Counted from the first letter of the stretch, positions 18,550-30,247 are shown. The stretch: DNA of 64,000 nt from an uncultured Clostridia bacterium (GCA_934133005.1 CAKPAI010000003.1:124001-188000); one strand, 5' to 3'. Notes: generated by a model not told the origin, from the sequence alone. A program made the numbers and translations.

Positions 18550-20166
18550 ATGAAAAATAATCCAAAGGGATATGTAAGTTTTGTACTTCATGCACATTTA
18601 CCTTTTGTGCATCATCCGGAAAGTGAAGACTATTTAGAGGAACAATGGCTTTATGAAGCAATTTCAGAAACCTATATCCCTCTTCTTTTAAATTTTGATA
18701 AATTAGTAAATGAAGGTGTTGATTTTAGAATAACAATGTCTATGACTCCACCTTTATTAAATATGCTTGACAACAAATTGCTTCAAGAACGATATATAAA
18801 ATATTTAAAAACACATATTGAGCTTGCAAAAAAGGAAATTATTCGTAATCAAGATAATTATAATCTAAAAAAATTAGCTCAATATTATGTTGAAAAATAT
18901 TCAAATGATTTACATGTTTTTAGAGATGTATACAATTGTAATATAATTACAGGATTTAAGCATTTTCAAGACATTGGCGTATTAGAAATAATTACTTGTG
19001 GTGCAACACATGGTTATTTTCCAATTTTATATGTAAACGAAAAAACTGTACGTGCACAAATTGCAGTTGGCGTTCAAACTTATGAAAAATATTTTGGCAA
19101 AAAGCCTCGTGGTATTTGGCTTCCAGAATGCGGATATGTTCCAGAAGCAGATAAATACTTAAAAGAATTTGGAATTGAATATGTAATAACTGAAACTCAT
19201 GGTATTTTATATGCTAACCCTACTCCTATATTCGGAACTCTTGCTCCTATTGTTTCTCCAGATGGAATTGTGGCATTTGGTCGTGACCAAGAATCTTCAA
19301 GACAAGTTTGGAGTTCAATAAACGGATATCCTGGAGATTACAATTATAGAGAGTGGTATCGTGATATTGGTTATGATGCTCCATATGATTATATAAAACC
19401 ATATATTGCTAATAATGGTGCTAGAGTTCCTACAGGAATAAAATATTACAGAATAACAGGTAAAGATTGCGAAAAAGATTATTATAATATTGAGTGGGCT
19501 TGGGATTCTATAAATAAACAAGCAGGTCATTTCTTCGATTCAAGAGAAAAACAAATTACCGAAGCTGCTAATTTTACTAAAAATCCACCTATTGTTCTTT
19601 GTCCTTATGATGCAGAACTTTATGGTCATTGGTGGTACGAAGGTCCTGATTGGCTCTATACTTTATTTAAAAAAGTTTATTATGATAAATGTGATTTTGA
19701 TTTAATAACTCCTAGCGAATATATTGACAAATATCCTCAAATGCAAGTTGCTACTCCTTGTCGTTCAAGTTGGGGAGCTAATGGATATAGTGAGGTTTGG
19801 TTAAATCAATCAAATGATTATGCCCATAGACATTTACATGTCGCTGGTGATAGAATGGTAGAACTTGCTAATATATTTGACAAAGAAAAGATGGATGCCC
19901 TTTCTCCTGCAGAAAAAAAATTATTTAAACGAGCTTTAAATCAGTGTGCACGAGAATTACTACTTGCTCAAAGTAGTGACTGGCTATTTATAATTACAAA
20001 TGGAACAATGGTTGATTATGCTAAAAAACGTATAAAAGATCATATTGGAAGATTTACTAAATTGTATTATGAATTAAAAAATGAAAAAATTGATGAAAAA
20101 TTTTTATCAAATATTGAAATTTTAGATTGTATTTTTCCAGAAGTTGATTATTCAATTTATAGATAA
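18550..20166 (+). CDS. GH57 1,4-alpha-glucan branching enzyme
   Basis: The enzyme introduces alpha-1,6 branches into glycogen-like polymers. The 538-residue protein opens with the GH57 motif FVLHAHLPFVHHP. The nucleophile region is GIWLPECGYVPEADKYL near residue 200, and CPYDAELYGHWWYEGPDWL near 355 carries the acid/base Asp region. A C-terminal helical DUF1957-type domain with NQCARELLLAQSSDWLF follows. The length agrees with bacterial GH57 branching enzymes. It is co-transcribed with the DUF4912 gene and divergent from the GT4 gene. Confidence 0.92.
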   Translation: MKNNPKGYVSFVLHAHLPFVHHPESEDYLEEQWLYEAISETYIPLLLNFDKLVNEGVDFRITMSMTPPLLNMLDNKLLQERYIKYLKTHIELAKKEIIRNQDNYNLKKLAQYYVEKYSNDLHVFRDVYNCNIITGFKHFQDIGVLEIITCGATHGYFPILYVNEKTVRAQIAVGVQTYEKYFGKKPRGIWLPECGYVPEADKYLKEFGIEYVITETHGILYANPTPIFGTLAPIVSPDGIVAFGRDQESSRQVWSSINGYPGDYNYREWYRDIGYDAPYDYIKPYIANNGARVPTGIKYYRITGKDCEKDYYNIEWAWDSINKQAGHFFDSREKQITEAANFTKNPPIVLCPYDAELYGHWWYEGPDWLYTLFKKVYYDKCDFDLITPSEYIDKYPQMQVATPCRSSWGANGYSEVWLNQSNDYAHRHLHVAGDRMVELANIFDKEKMDALSPAEKKLFKRALNQCARELLLAQSSDWLFIITNGTMVDYAKKRIKDHIGRFTKLYYELKNEKIDEKFLSNIEILDCIFPEVDYSIYR

Positions 20167-20287
20167 TATATTAAAGGTCAAGTTTCCAATAATTTATTTT
20201 TAGAATAATATAGTATATGAAATATTTTTTAGTTAATACTAACTATATATTTTATATACTATTTTTATTTTAGGAGGCTTTTTATAC

Positions 20288-21217
20288 ATGCTTTCATTTT
20301 GTATAAAAACAAATAACCAATCAGATATTTTAAAATTAACAAATTATATTTCAGAAATACAATTAGACAACATTATGTTTTTAACAAAGAATTTCAGCAA
20401 ATATACCAATATTATTGTTCATTATTTAGGTAATGATACAGAAATATTCTATGAATATTTTGCAAATACACTTTGTGATTTTATTATTGATAATTATGAA
20501 TCAAATATATTAAATGATATTTTAGTTTCAAATTTCTTTTATTTTGACAAAACTGAACTATCAGAAATAAAAAGAATTTGTGACTCAATGTTAAATAATG
20601 TTCCACTTAATAAAATTCTTCCATTTCAACAGTTAAAAAGCGAAACTGCTAATGATGAAAAAATATCAATAAGTAGTAGAAAAGATTTACTAATTAATAA
20701 TATTTTAAGTTATTTAAAAAGTTCAAAAAGCATGATTTTAAATGGCTTTTTAAGATTTCGAATATATGATTATATAAATTTCTTAAACGATCTTGTTGAC
20801 TCTGCAGTTAATGAGTTCGTTATAAATAAAGAGTATTCTGAATTCATTGAACTTCTAAAATTATATATAGACTCAAAACCCCCACGTTCTGAATTAATTC
20901 ATTTAATATATATAAACGAAGAATCAATATTATTGGACAAAAATAGAAATATTATATCTTTATCACATAATAATTTAGATATACCCTATCTATCTGATAT
21001 ATCATTTTCGTCAAATGATTATGCTTTAAATTCTCTTTTATCTCTTCTTCCTAAAAAGCTTATTATTCACACTTCTGACATAGAAGATGATTTTGTTAAT
21101 ACCTTAAAGTTAATTTTTAATTCAAAAGTTACTATTTGTAAACATTGTTCTATATGTGATACTTATAAATTAGTCGAATCCAAGAAAGAAAAGAATAGAA
21201 AGAGCTTAAACATTTAA
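20288..21217 (+). CDS. ytxC: YtxC-type putative sporulation protein
   Basis: The 309-residue protein matches the YtxC family mainly in its centre: NGFLRFRIYDYINFLNDLVDSAVNEFVINKEYSEFIELLKLYID near residues 155-200. The N-terminus is divergent. Near the C-terminus is a small cysteine group (TICKHCSICDTYKL). YtxC is annotated as sporulation-related from its distribution; its activity is unknown. It has a clear AGGAGG ribosome site and a terminator at its end, and 121 bases separate it from the branching enzyme. The gene supports a spore-forming lineage. Confidence 0.78.
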   Translation: MLSFCIKTNNQSDILKLTNYISEIQLDNIMFLTKNFSKYTNIIVHYLGNDTEIFYEYFANTLCDFIIDNYESNILNDILVSNFFYFDKTELSEIKRICDSMLNNVPLNKILPFQQLKSETANDEKISISSRKDLLINNILSYLKSSKSMILNGFLRFRIYDYINFLNDLVDSAVNEFVINKEYSEFIELLKLYIDSKPPRSELIHLIYINEESILLDKNRNIISLSHNNLDIPYLSDISFSSNDYALNSLLSLLPKKLIIHTSDIEDDFVNTLKLIFNSKVTICKHCSICDTYKLVESKKEKNRKSLNI

Positions 21218-21240
21218 CAAAATGTCTAAGCTCTCTTTTA
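21199..21240 (+). terminator. Intrinsic terminator after ytxC
   Basis: The hairpin AGAGCTTA / TAAGCTCT, extended by a near-perfect inner stem (ACATTT / AATGT), overlaps the end of the gene and is followed by CTTTTA. Confidence 0.75.
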
Positions 21241-21258
21241 ATAAAAAAATACTAAAAT

Positions 21259-21579
21259 TTACATCTTAGCATCAAACGTATATACATTTCTATATCCATT
21301 TTGCAATAATATCTGCTTTGCCATTTCACTTCTTTGTCCTACTTTACAATATATTAGTATTATTTCATCTTTATCTTTTATAAGTTCATTAATCTTTTCT
21401 ATATTATAAACTGGTACATTTATAGCATTCTTAAAATGTCTTTTATTATATTCTTCTGGAGTTCTTACATCAATTATAAAGACTCTCTCTCTATTGATAA
21501 TTTCTACCGCTTCCTCATATGACAAATCAGATTTTATACTTCTAGAAAATATCTTTTTACATAATTGTCTAATTTTCAT
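21259..21579 (-). CDS. Single-domain rhodanese-like protein
   Basis: I start at the ATG at 21579 (AAGGAG nine bases before it), giving 106 residues. The rhodanese fold is visible: VFIIDVRTPEEYNKRHFKNAINVPV, then the active loop YCKVGQRSEMAKQIL with its catalytic cysteine near residue 84, then GYRNVYTFDAKM. Such proteins carry a persulfide on the cysteine and move sulfur, but the partner is not clear. It faces ytxC (convergent). Confidence 0.85.
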   Translation of the reverse strand: MKIRQLCKKIFSRSIKSDLSYEEAVEIINRERVFIIDVRTPEEYNKRHFKNAINVPVYNIEKINELIKDKDEIILIYCKVGQRSEMAKQILLQNGYRNVYTFDAKM

Positions 21580-21647
21580 AATATTACTCTCCTTTCCATC
21601 ATTTTTATCCATTTGTTATCTTAATCCATTCAAAAAACTTAAACGAC

Positions 21648-21690
21648 AAAAAAGATATCGATAATATATTTTATTATCAATATCTTTTTT
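21648..21690 (-). terminator. Intrinsic terminator after the secF-like gene
   Basis: Nested stems AAAAAAGATAT / ATATCTTTTTT and GATAATA / TATTATC form a long hairpin just beyond the stop at 21709. The outer arms give a T run on either strand. Confidence 0.7.
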
Positions 21691-21708
21691 ATGTTAATAT
21701 TTATATTT

Positions 21709-22353
21709 TTATTTTGTTACTAATCTTTCCTTTTCTCTTTGAAAAGATAGCATACAACTTAATACCGTTAATATATACACCACAATTGAAACAATTGGTG
21801 TAATATTATTTACTGGTAATCTTACTATTGCATACACGCTCATTAAAATTGCTTGTGTTCCAACTAATGCTATAAGTAATCTATATAGCACTACCCACAC
21901 TCCAATTTTTCTAAATACAAGCATTGCATATGCAATTATTATTATTGCACTTATTGCAACAGGAATAGCTATTTGTTTTACTAAATTTTTTAAGTCTACA
22001 CCATCATTTTTAGTTACTTCTATACTTGATACTTCATTTTCAATCTCATATTTCTCATTTATTTTATTGTTTAATAATTCTATTTGCTCATCAGTTGCAT
22101 CTTCAACAGTTATTTTTACCATATCTCTATATAATTCAATATATTGGACTATTACCCTTTGGTTTTCAAAAACTTCAGAAGCAATACTTTTTATATCTTT
22201 TATATCAAAATCTTTTCCTATATTCACTCCTAATTGAACATTATTTGAATATTTTAATCCAATATTAAATTTCAATGTAGCCATGCAAATTATTCCTATT
22301 ATTATTATGAAAATTAGTATTATTTTAACTATCTTTTTCATTTTTTCATTCAT
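21709..22353 (-). CDS. Degenerate, shortened SecF-like protein
   Basis: The 214-residue protein has an N-terminal transmembrane helix (8-27), a soluble periplasmic-type domain of about 95 residues starting FNIGLKYSNNVQLGVNIG (a weak echo of the SecF GxDFxGG segment), and then three helices. SecF normally has six helices and about 300 residues, so the C-terminal third is missing, and the conserved N-D/FDR segment is not recognisable. It lies directly after a SecD-like gene, which supports the call. The start is uncertain: GGAAGG abuts the first ATG and lies 12 bases before the ATG at residue 5. Confidence 0.6.
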   Translation of the reverse strand: MNEKMKKIVKIILIFIIIIGIICMATLKFNIGLKYSNNVQLGVNIGKDFDIKDIKSIASEVFENQRVIVQYIELYRDMVKITVEDATDEQIELLNNKINEKYEIENEVSSIEVTKNDGVDLKNLVKQIAIPVAISAIIIIAYAMLVFRKIGVWVVLYRLLIALVGTQAILMSVYAIVRLPVNNITPIVSIVVYILTVLSCMLSFQREKERLVTK

Positions 22354-22384
22354 CCTTCCATATTTTTTCTACTTTAGTATCTAT

Positions 22385-23806
22385 CTAATCTTTTTTATTA
22401 TCAATTGGATTAAACATTATTCCACCTAAAACTAGTATATTGTATATCGCCATTATCATTATTGACCAGAATATAATCATACCTATACTTGTGATTACAC
22501 TATATGAAGAAAAAGCAAAAGTTATAGCAATTATTACTAAAGGAATAACTATAAGTATAGTCTTTTTTAATAATTCTATCATATTTTTTCTAACCATTTC
22601 TTTATTTAGTCCTTCTTTATATGCTTTTTGCATATAAAATACCATTACAGCTTCTATAATATTCATTAGTCCTACGGCAACTATTCCTGATATTGTTAAT
22701 TCTACATTTCCAACTCTAATTGCAAGTAATAATATTGCACTAAATCCTAAAATTTCAATTATTCCTAATATACCTAATTTCTTATGTCTTATTATCATGT
22801 ATATACCTGAAATTATTGCAATTATTGTACATATAATTGGTAATACTAATTGATTATTGAGCTCTGTATCTGAGTATACAAATCTATTAACATCTATCTT
22901 ATACGAAATTGGCATAGACTCTGTATTTAATAATACTGCTATATTTGATGCTTGTTCAAGATAAGTTCTAATTGTTGAAGCATCTGAACTTGTCCCTAAT
23001 GACATCTGAATTACACCATCTGTTATCTCTTCATCAAAATATGAAGATAGAATAGTTTCATCATCTATTTTCATATCAATTTTCTTTGTTGTATCATTTC
23101 CATCAGCATCTTGTGATTTTATATATGTCTTTGATATATTAGCTAACTTTTCAGTTCCTTCTTTGTTAAATTTTATAGTCAAATATACTGCTGTTCCATT
23201 TGATTCAGTATAATATCCAACTTTGGCTTCTTTAATGTCAGAATTTCCTATCAATTGCTCTTTTGTCTCTGCATCTGATATTGCAAAAACTCCTGGAGTA
23301 ATACAATATTGTGCTACATAATCAGTAGTTGAATTTTCTGGCACTTCAAGACTTATTGTTCCATCATCTTTATTTAGTCTAATAGTATAATCTTCTACTC
23401 CCATATACTTCAATCTTTGTTCAATTATCTTTTTGGTTTTTAAATAATTTTCTAAAGATGTATTTTCTTCTTGTTTTATATTTGTCTCTTCATTATTTTC
23501 AGTTTCTTCATTTTCTTCTGAAGTAGTATTTTGTTCTTCACTATTACTTTGTTCGTTTTCATCATTATTAGTGTTTGAAGTGCTTTCAGAATCTTTATTA
23601 GAAACCTTTATTACAATATTTCTTGAACCATACAAATCATTTCCAAATTTGTAATCTTCAATTAAATTTTTAGTTTTGTTTCTATCTGCTACATAAATAC
23701 CTCCAAAAGATATACAACAAATTAAAACCATCAATATTACTGTAAGTATTTTTCCAAGCAATGCTATAGATATCTTCTCTGTTTTCTTCACCTTTTTATC
23801 CTCCAT
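22385..23806 (-). CDS. Divergent SecD-like translocase accessory subunit
   Basis: SecD with SecF helps SecYEG release exported proteins using the proton gradient. This 473-residue protein has an N-terminal helix (about 15-38), a low-complexity Glu/Asn linker (75-115), a P1-like domain (CITPGVFAISDAETKEQ, VYLTIKFNKEGTEKLANI) and a C-terminal block of about five helices. The canonical VDANVLIFER-type motif in the fourth helix is replaced by NIIEAVMVFYMQK, so the usual proton-relay Asp is not evident. A GTG five codons in, after GGAGG, is an alternative start. Gene order yajC - small membrane protein - secD - secF supports the identity. Confidence 0.72.
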   Translation of the reverse strand: MEDKKVKKTEKISIALLGKILTVILMVLICCISFGGIYVADRNKTKNLIEDYKFGNDLYGSRNIVIKVSNKDSESTSNTNNDENEQSNSEEQNTTSEENEETENNEETNIKQEENTSLENYLKTKKIIEQRLKYMGVEDYTIRLNKDDGTISLEVPENSTTDYVAQYCITPGVFAISDAETKEQLIGNSDIKEAKVGYYTESNGTAVYLTIKFNKEGTEKLANISKTYIKSQDADGNDTTKKIDMKIDDETILSSYFDEEITDGVIQMSLGTSSDASTIRTYLEQASNIAVLLNTESMPISYKIDVNRFVYSDTELNNQLVLPIICTIIAIISGIYMIIRHKKLGILGIIEILGFSAILLLAIRVGNVELTISGIVAVGLMNIIEAVMVFYMQKAYKEGLNKEMVRKNMIELLKKTILIVIPLVIIAITFAFSSYSVITSIGMIIFWSIMIMAIYNILVLGGIMFNPIDNKKD

Positions 23807-23827
23807 AATTTTATTTCTTTAGCAATA

Positions 23828-24208
23828 TTATTTTGAAAAGTTAACACCTATTATTCCTCCAATTATTCCCGTAATAATTGAAACAATAATCAATATTATG
23901 CTACTTAAATTTAATGAAAATTCTCTATTGATTAAGCTGGATAATACATATAATATAATTATATATATTCCTCCTACTAACCCACCATTTATAATTCCCT
24001 TACTAGATACTTTTTTGCCACACATCACGGCTCCAATAAGGATTGCTATTGCAGTAATTGTTGTAATTATTGGTATCATTGTATCCTCTGATAAATCAGT
24101 CTTAGCTAATACTATTGAGAATATCAATAATGCTATAATAGTTATTATCACTGCAATAATTATACTTTCACTTATATAAAATATATTTCCTCTATTTTTC
24201 TCTTTCAT
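23828..24208 (-). CDS. TIGR04086-like small membrane protein
   Basis: The 126-residue protein consists of four hydrophobic helices separated by short polar turns. A glycine-rich stretch (VSSKGIINGGLVGGIYIIIL) and the GIIGGIIGVNF end resemble the TIGR04086 membrane family, which in clostridia commonly sits between yajC and secD/secF, as here. Its function is unknown. The AAAGGA ribosome site is good. Confidence 0.65.
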   Translation of the reverse strand: MKEKNRGNIFYISESIIIAVIITIIALLIFSIVLAKTDLSEDTMIPIITTITAIAILIGAVMCGKKVSSKGIINGGLVGGIYIIILYVLSSLINREFSLNLSSIILIIVSIITGIIGGIIGVNFSK

Positions 24209-24288
24209 AAAAACATCCTTTCAATAACTTTTAAATTTATTTTCATTATATTATTGAATTTGTATTTTATGAAAAAGATTTTTCCTAA

Positions 24289-24558
24289 TTAGAAATTTTT
24301 TCTATCATCAAGTCCTGCTATTGCCCATTTTTCAATTGATATTTCAATTTCATTAGGATTTGTCTTTAATATAACTCTATCTTCAAGAACTTTAGAAACA
24401 CACCCAGACATTCCTGTATAAGTGACTATGTTATCACCTTCCTTAATTTCATTCTGCATCTTCTTAACTTCTTGTTCTTGTTTTCTTTTTAAATATTCTG
24501 AAAAACCAAATATGGCTAATATTATTATTGTTGTTATTATAAGTTGAATATATTCCAT
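24289..24558 (-). CDS. yajC: YajC preprotein translocase subunit
   Basis: I start at the ATG at 24558 (AAAGGA six bases before it); an in-frame GTG five codons upstream lies inside that ribosome site. The 89-residue protein has one N-terminal helix, then KRKQEQEVKKMQNEIKEGDNIVTYTGMSG, the YajC signature, and a small beta domain ending in an ISIEKWAIAG segment. YajC associates with SecDF at the membrane. Its place ahead of the SecD/SecF genes is the classical order. Confidence 0.88.
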   Translation of the reverse strand: MEYIQLIITTIIILAIFGFSEYLKRKQEQEVKKMQNEIKEGDNIVTYTGMSGCVSKVLEDRVILKTNPNEIEISIEKWAIAGLDDRKNF

Positions 24559-24578
24559 ATTATTTCCTTTCACTGTGT

Positions 24579-25976
24579 TTATTTAGTAACATTTATTTCT
24601 ACTTCTTTATTTGTACTTTCAATAGGCTTTATTCCTTGATTATTAGTTAAATAATCAATTACATTTAATATTTGTCCTTCATATATTTCATCATATGTTA
24701 AATAATATTCCTTCTTTCCTGAATTAGTTATTGAATACATATTTCTTACTCTTGCAGGAATCAAATTATCTCCAGATATATTAAATAATCCATAATACTT
24801 TCCACTTCTAACAACAATTGCCTTATATTCTGGTATTAGTAATAAATTATTTACTGATGAATTGTTTAATATACAACCAAGTCCATCATATTCTATTGGC
24901 AATATTACACTACCTTTTTTACTTAACAATCCCCATTTTCCATTTCTTTTAACAGGAATTCCTTCTCCATATAATAAATATTGATTATCTATATTATCTT
25001 CTGTAAATGAACTTGAATTATCAAGACCTATTTGATCATATTCTATATATACTATTATTTTTCCATTTCTATTTATAATACCATATTTATTATTACTTTT
25101 AACTAAATACAAACCGCCTTCTGTATCTCCATCAATTTGTTTTATACTATCATATTGTGGCTCTATCTCTGTTTTTCCATCACTTGATATAATTCCCACT
25201 TTATCATTATCTGTAGTTACAACAAATTCATTTGAGCTCTCAAGAAAAGAAATACTCTTATACTTTTCTCCAATTATTACTTGATTGGATAAATCTTTTA
25301 CCCCATATTTAGATGTAGTTTCATCTTTTACAACCATAAGATTATATATTATAGCCTTAGCATTTGAATAGTCTATATCTTTTTCGGTTAAAGCAGAACC
25401 TTCAATTCTACTAGAATAATATGACACTAAATAAGGTAAAGTATATATTGTCATATTATTTTTATTTTCATCATAAGATATTACTACATTACAACCTTTA
25501 CTTATTCCATCTACAGTAGTATATAATTTGTTATTTATTAGTTTTACTGGTTCGTCTATATCAAAATATTCATAATTAATATTATCAGTTCCTTCTAAAG
25601 CTTTATATAATGTATTTGATCCTAGGCTATATGAAGCAGCTTCTGCATTATTTGAAATAAAGCATTTAGTTGAATCCTCGGAATATTGATGTTTATATTC
25701 TCCATTTTTAAAAGTATATCCTACCATCTTAGCAAAATCTTCAATTGCTACATATATTTTGTCATCTGTCATCACAAATATATTTTCGTCAACATTTTTT
25801 CTTGAAGAATCAATATATACTTTAAATTGTGCATCATTTATTTGTTTTATACTAAATATTATTCCTATAATTCCAATCATCATAATAACAAGTGTTATAC
25901 TTATTATTATCATTAATTTTTTACTTTTTTTTATTACTTGCTCTGATTCAAAATCCCTCTGATTACCAAAATCCAT
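24579..25976 (-). CDS. WG-repeat protein with a membrane anchor
   Basis: The 465-residue protein has a short cytoplasmic Lys-rich start, a transmembrane helix near residues 22-43, then an extracellular part. Residues 50-160 resemble a copper-amine-oxidase-N-like domain (DKIYVAIEDFAKMVGYTF). Residues 215-420 hold at least four WG-type repeats (KYGIINRNGKIIVYIEYDQI, KWGLLSKKGSVILPIEYDGL). Such proteins are surface or wall associated, and their ligand is unknown. It is encoded between tgt and yajC with gaps of 11 and 20 bases, so it is part of the long operon. Confidence 0.8.
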   Translation of the reverse strand: MDFGNQRDFESEQVIKKSKKLMIIISITLVIMMIGIIGIIFSIKQINDAQFKVYIDSSRKNVDENIFVMTDDKIYVAIEDFAKMVGYTFKNGEYKHQYSEDSTKCFISNNAEAASYSLGSNTLYKALEGTDNINYEYFDIDEPVKLINNKLYTTVDGISKGCNVVISYDENKNNMTIYTLPYLVSYYSSRIEGSALTEKDIDYSNAKAIIYNLMVVKDETTSKYGVKDLSNQVIIGEKYKSISFLESSNEFVVTTDNDKVGIISSDGKTEIEPQYDSIKQIDGDTEGGLYLVKSNNKYGIINRNGKIIVYIEYDQIGLDNSSSFTEDNIDNQYLLYGEGIPVKRNGKWGLLSKKGSVILPIEYDGLGCILNNSSVNNLLLIPEYKAIVVRSGKYYGLFNISGDNLIPARVRNMYSITNSGKKEYYLTYDEIYEGQILNVIDYLTNNQGIKPIESTNKEVEINVTK

Positions 25977-25987
25977 TTTATTTTCTC

Positions 25988-27133
<1,146 letters not shown>

Positions 27134-28156
27134 TTATTTTATAAACATTGCATCTCCAAAGCTAAAAAATTTATATTTTTCTTTTACAGCTTCTTCATAA
27201 GCATTCATTATATTTTCTTTTCCTGCTAATGCAGATACTAGCATTAATAATGTAGACTCTGGTAGATGAAAGTTAGTAATAAGTCCATCTAAACATTTAA
27301 ATTTATATCCTGGATAAATATAAATTGATGTATCTCCTTCACATTCTTTCACATAACCATTTTCATCGGCTATTGTTTCTATAGTTCTGCAAGAAGTTGT
27401 TCCTACAGCTATAACTTTATGTCCTTCCCTTTTTGCTTTATTTATTTTTTCTGCATCTTCAGATTTTATATAATAATGTTCTGTATGCATATGGTGATCT
27501 TCTATATTTTTTTCTTTTACAGGTCTAAATGTTCCTATTCCAACATGTAGTGTAACATTACTTATTGAAATTCCTTTTTCTTCTATCTTTTTTAATAATT
27601 CTTCTGTAAAATGTAACCCTGCAGTTGGAGCTGCAGCAGATCCTTCATATTTTGCATATACAGTTTGATATCTATCATTATCTTTTAGACTTTCATGAAT
27701 ATATGGTGGTAATGGCATTAATCCTATCTGATCAAGAATTTCATTAAATATTCCATTATATGAAAATTTAACTTTTCTTGTTCCATCTTGCATTGTATCT
27801 AATATTTCAGCTGTTAAAAGTCCATCTCCAAATATTACTTTTGTGCCCACATGAAGTTTATTTCCAGGCCTTACCATAGCCTCCCATATATCACCTTCAA
27901 TGTTTTTTAATAAAACAAATTCTACATTTGCTCCAGTTTCTTTTTTACCATATAGTCTTGCTGGAATTACTTTAGTATTATTTCTTACTAGGCAATCACC
28001 AGGTTCCAAGTAGTCTATTATATCTTTAAATATTTTATGCTCAATCTTGCCAGTATTTTTATCTAAAACCATAAGTCTAGATTCATCTCTTTTTTTAATC
28101 GGGGTTTGTGCGATTAGTTCTTCTGGTAAGTCATAATAAAACTCAGATAATTCCAT
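27134..28156 (-). CDS. queA: S-adenosylmethionine:tRNA ribosyltransferase-isomerase
   Basis: QueA adds the epoxycyclopentanediol part of queuosine from SAM to preQ1-modified tRNA. The 340-residue length is standard. The start [23 protein letters not shown], the [17 protein letters not shown] motif near residue 170, and the end [15 protein letters not shown] are family hallmarks. It is in an operon with tgt (15-base gap). metK in this window could supply the SAM. Confidence 0.96.
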   Translation of the reverse strand: MELSEFYYDLPEELIAQTPIKKRDESRLMVLDKNTGKIEHKIFKDIIDYLEPGDCLVRNNTKVIPARLYGKKETGANVEFVLLKNIEGDIWEAMVRPGNKLHVGTKVIFGDGLLTAEILDTMQDGTRKVKFSYNGIFNEILDQIGLMPLPPYIHESLKDNDRYQTVYAKYEGSAAAPTAGLHFTEELLKKIEEKGISISNVTLHVGIGTFRPVKEKNIEDHHMHTEHYYIKSEDAEKINKAKREGHKVIAVGTTSCRTIETIADENGYVKECEGDTSIYIYPGYKFKCLDGLITNFHLPESTLLMLVSALAGKENIMNAYEEAVKEKYKFFSFGDAMFIK

Positions 28157-28191
28157 AATTTTTTTCTCCTATTGCTACATATTTTATATTT

Positions 28192-29514
28192 TTATGCTGT
28201 TCCAGTTTTTTTAGCACTAGATGTCATTTCTCTTTTTACTTTTATATTTTTCTTTTCTTCTCTATTGTTGTTTATTACTATTTTAGGTGGTTCACCATTT
28301 GCTATAGTTTCTCGTGTTATTATACATTTTTCAACCTTAGGATTAGATGGAATTTCAAACATTATATCTTTCATTCTCTCTTCAATAATAGCTCTTAATC
28401 CTCTTGCACCAGTTTTTCTATCTAATGCTTTGTCGACTATTGCTTCTAATGCACCTTGCTCAAATTCCAATTCAACATCATCATACTCAAATAATTTCTT
28501 ATATTGTTTTACAAGTGAATTCTTTGGCTCTGTTATTATTTTTATAAGGGCCTCTCTATCAAGTTCTTTTAATGTCGTTATTATAGGTAGTCTTCCAACA
28601 AATTCTGGAATTAAACCAAACTTTAATAAATCTTGAGGTAAAAGCGATGAAAACACTTCATATTTGCTAATATCTTTATTACTTGTTATAGTTGCTCCAA
28701 AACCGATTGTCTTTTTCTCAACTCTATCTTTTATAATTTTCTCTAATCCTTCAAAGGCTCCTCCACATATAAATAGTATATTTTGAGTATTTATCTGTAT
28801 AAATTCCTGATGTGGATGTTTTCTACCACCTTGTGGTGGTACTGATGCAATTGTTCCTTCAACAATCTTTAATAAAGCTTGTTGAACTCCTTCACCACTT
28901 ACATCTCTAGTTATTGATGGATTTTCTGATTTTCTTGATATTTTGTCAATTTCATCAATATATATGATTCCTTTTTCAGCTTTTTCGACATCATAATCTG
29001 CTGCTTGTATTAGTTTTAATAAAATATTTTCAACATCTTCTCCAACATATCCAGCTTCAGTCAAAGTCGTCGCATCTGCAATTGCAAATGGTACATTAAG
29101 TATTTTGGCTAGTGTCTGTGCAAGAAGTGTTTTCCCACATCCTGTTGGTCCTAATAACAAAATGTTACTTTTTTGTATTTCTACATCACTGTTATCTTTT
29201 TTCTTTTTATCATTTATTCTTTTATAATGATTATATACAGCTACTGCTAATGTCTTTTTTGCTTCATCTTGGCCAATTACATAATCATCTAAAATTTTCT
29301 TTATCTCCATTGGCTTTGGTAGTTCTTCATTATTATCTTGATCATATGTTAATTCACTATCTTCATATAAATCGTTTTCTATAATACTTGTGCAAACCTT
29401 TATACATTCGTCACATATATATACTCCTGGACCAGCTATGATTCTTTCAACTTCTTCTTGTTTTTTTCCACAAAAAGAACATTTTATAGTTTTATCTTTA
29501 TCATTTTTTGGCAT
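28192..29514 (-). CDS. clpX: ClpX, ATPase subunit of ClpXP
   Basis: ClpX unfolds substrates, including ssrA-tagged proteins, for ClpP. The 440-residue protein begins with the Cys4 zinc domain ([30 protein letters not shown]). Walker A is [14 protein letters not shown] near residue 125, Walker B is [11 protein letters not shown] near 190, the pore loop is GYVGEDVE, and sensor 2 is [11 protein letters not shown] near 380. It is transcribed after clpP with 12 bases between them, a common clostridial order. The tmRNA at 56.7 kb makes its tag substrate. Confidence 0.97.
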   Translation of the reverse strand: MPKNDKDKTIKCSFCGKKQEEVERIIAGPGVYICDECIKVCTSIIENDLYEDSELTYDQDNNEELPKPMEIKKILDDYVIGQDEAKKTLAVAVYNHYKRINDKKKKDNSDVEIQKSNILLLGPTGCGKTLLAQTLAKILNVPFAIADATTLTEAGYVGEDVENILLKLIQAADYDVEKAEKGIIYIDEIDKISRKSENPSITRDVSGEGVQQALLKIVEGTIASVPPQGGRKHPHQEFIQINTQNILFICGGAFEGLEKIIKDRVEKKTIGFGATITSNKDISKYEVFSSLLPQDLLKFGLIPEFVGRLPIITTLKELDREALIKIITEPKNSLVKQYKKLFEYDDVELEFEQGALEAIVDKALDRKTGARGLRAIIEERMKDIMFEIPSNPKVEKCIITRETIANGEPPKIVINNNREEKKNIKVKREMTSSAKKTGTA

Positions 29515-29526
29515 ACTACTCTCCTA

Positions 29527-30132
29527 TTAAACTCTTTTTTCCATAATTCCATCTATTAGTCCATATTCTAAAGCTTCTTGTGCTGTCATATAATGATCTC
29601 TTTCAGTATCTCTATTTATTACATCTATTGGTTGACCTGTTCTATCACTTAATAGTTTATTTAGTTTTTCTCTTGTCTTTATCATATGATCTGCATGTAT
29701 TTTTATTTCAGTTGTTTGTCCTGAAATTCCTCCACCACCGATTAATGGTTGATGAATTAATATTTCTGAATTTGGAGTTGCAAATCTTTTTCCTTTTTCA
29801 CCAGAAGCAAGTAATACAGAACCCATGCTTGCAGCCATGCCAACACATATTGTAGAAACAGGACACTTTATATAGTTCATTGTATCAACAATTGCCATTC
29901 CATCAGTGATTGATCCTCCTGGTGTATTTATATATAAATTTATTTCCTTATCTGGATCTTCTGATTCTAAGAATAATAATTGTGCTACTACAAGACCTGC
30001 TGAAGTTGCATTTACTTCTTCTCCTAAAAATATTATTCTATCTTTTAATAATCTTGAAAATATATCATATGACCTCTCTCCTCTAGCAGATTGTTCTACT
30101 ACATAAGGTACTAGACTATCTTTTTCAAACAT
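29527..30132 (-). CDS. clpP: ClpP protease
   Basis: This 201-residue serine peptidase forms the ClpXP chamber. The nucleophile Ser is in [16 protein letters not shown] near residue 98, His in [10 protein letters not shown] near 123, and Asp in [22 protein letters not shown] near 172. The start ([23 protein letters not shown]) is the typical processed N-terminus. tig upstream and clpX downstream complete the tig-clpP-clpX order. Confidence 0.97.
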   Translation of the reverse strand: MFEKDSLVPYVVEQSARGERSYDIFSRLLKDRIIFLGEEVNATSAGLVVAQLLFLESEDPDKEINLYINTPGGSITDGMAIVDTMNYIKCPVSTICVGMAASMGSVLLASGEKGKRFATPNSEILIHQPLIGGGGISGQTTEIKIHADHMIKTREKLNKLLSDRTGQPIDVINRDTERDHYMTAQEALEYGLIDGIMEKRV

Positions 30133-30187
30133 AATAAACCCTCCTAAATTTTTATTTTTATCTAACTGTAATTTTATAATAAAGTAA

Positions 30188-30239
30188 AATAGTTAGACAG
30201 AGCTAAATAATATACTATTATAAATCCCCCCTAACTATT
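30188..30239 (-). promoter_or_regulatory. Inverted repeat in the clpP leader
   Basis: AATAGTTAG (30188-30196) and CTAACTATT (30231-30239) form a nine-base perfect inverted repeat between tig and clpP. It encloses a G-run and a TATAAT-like box on the minus strand. It could be a weak tig terminator or a clpP leader hairpin; I cannot tell which. No CtsR or CIRCE consensus is seen. Confidence 0.35.
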
Positions 30240-30247
30240 CCATTTAT

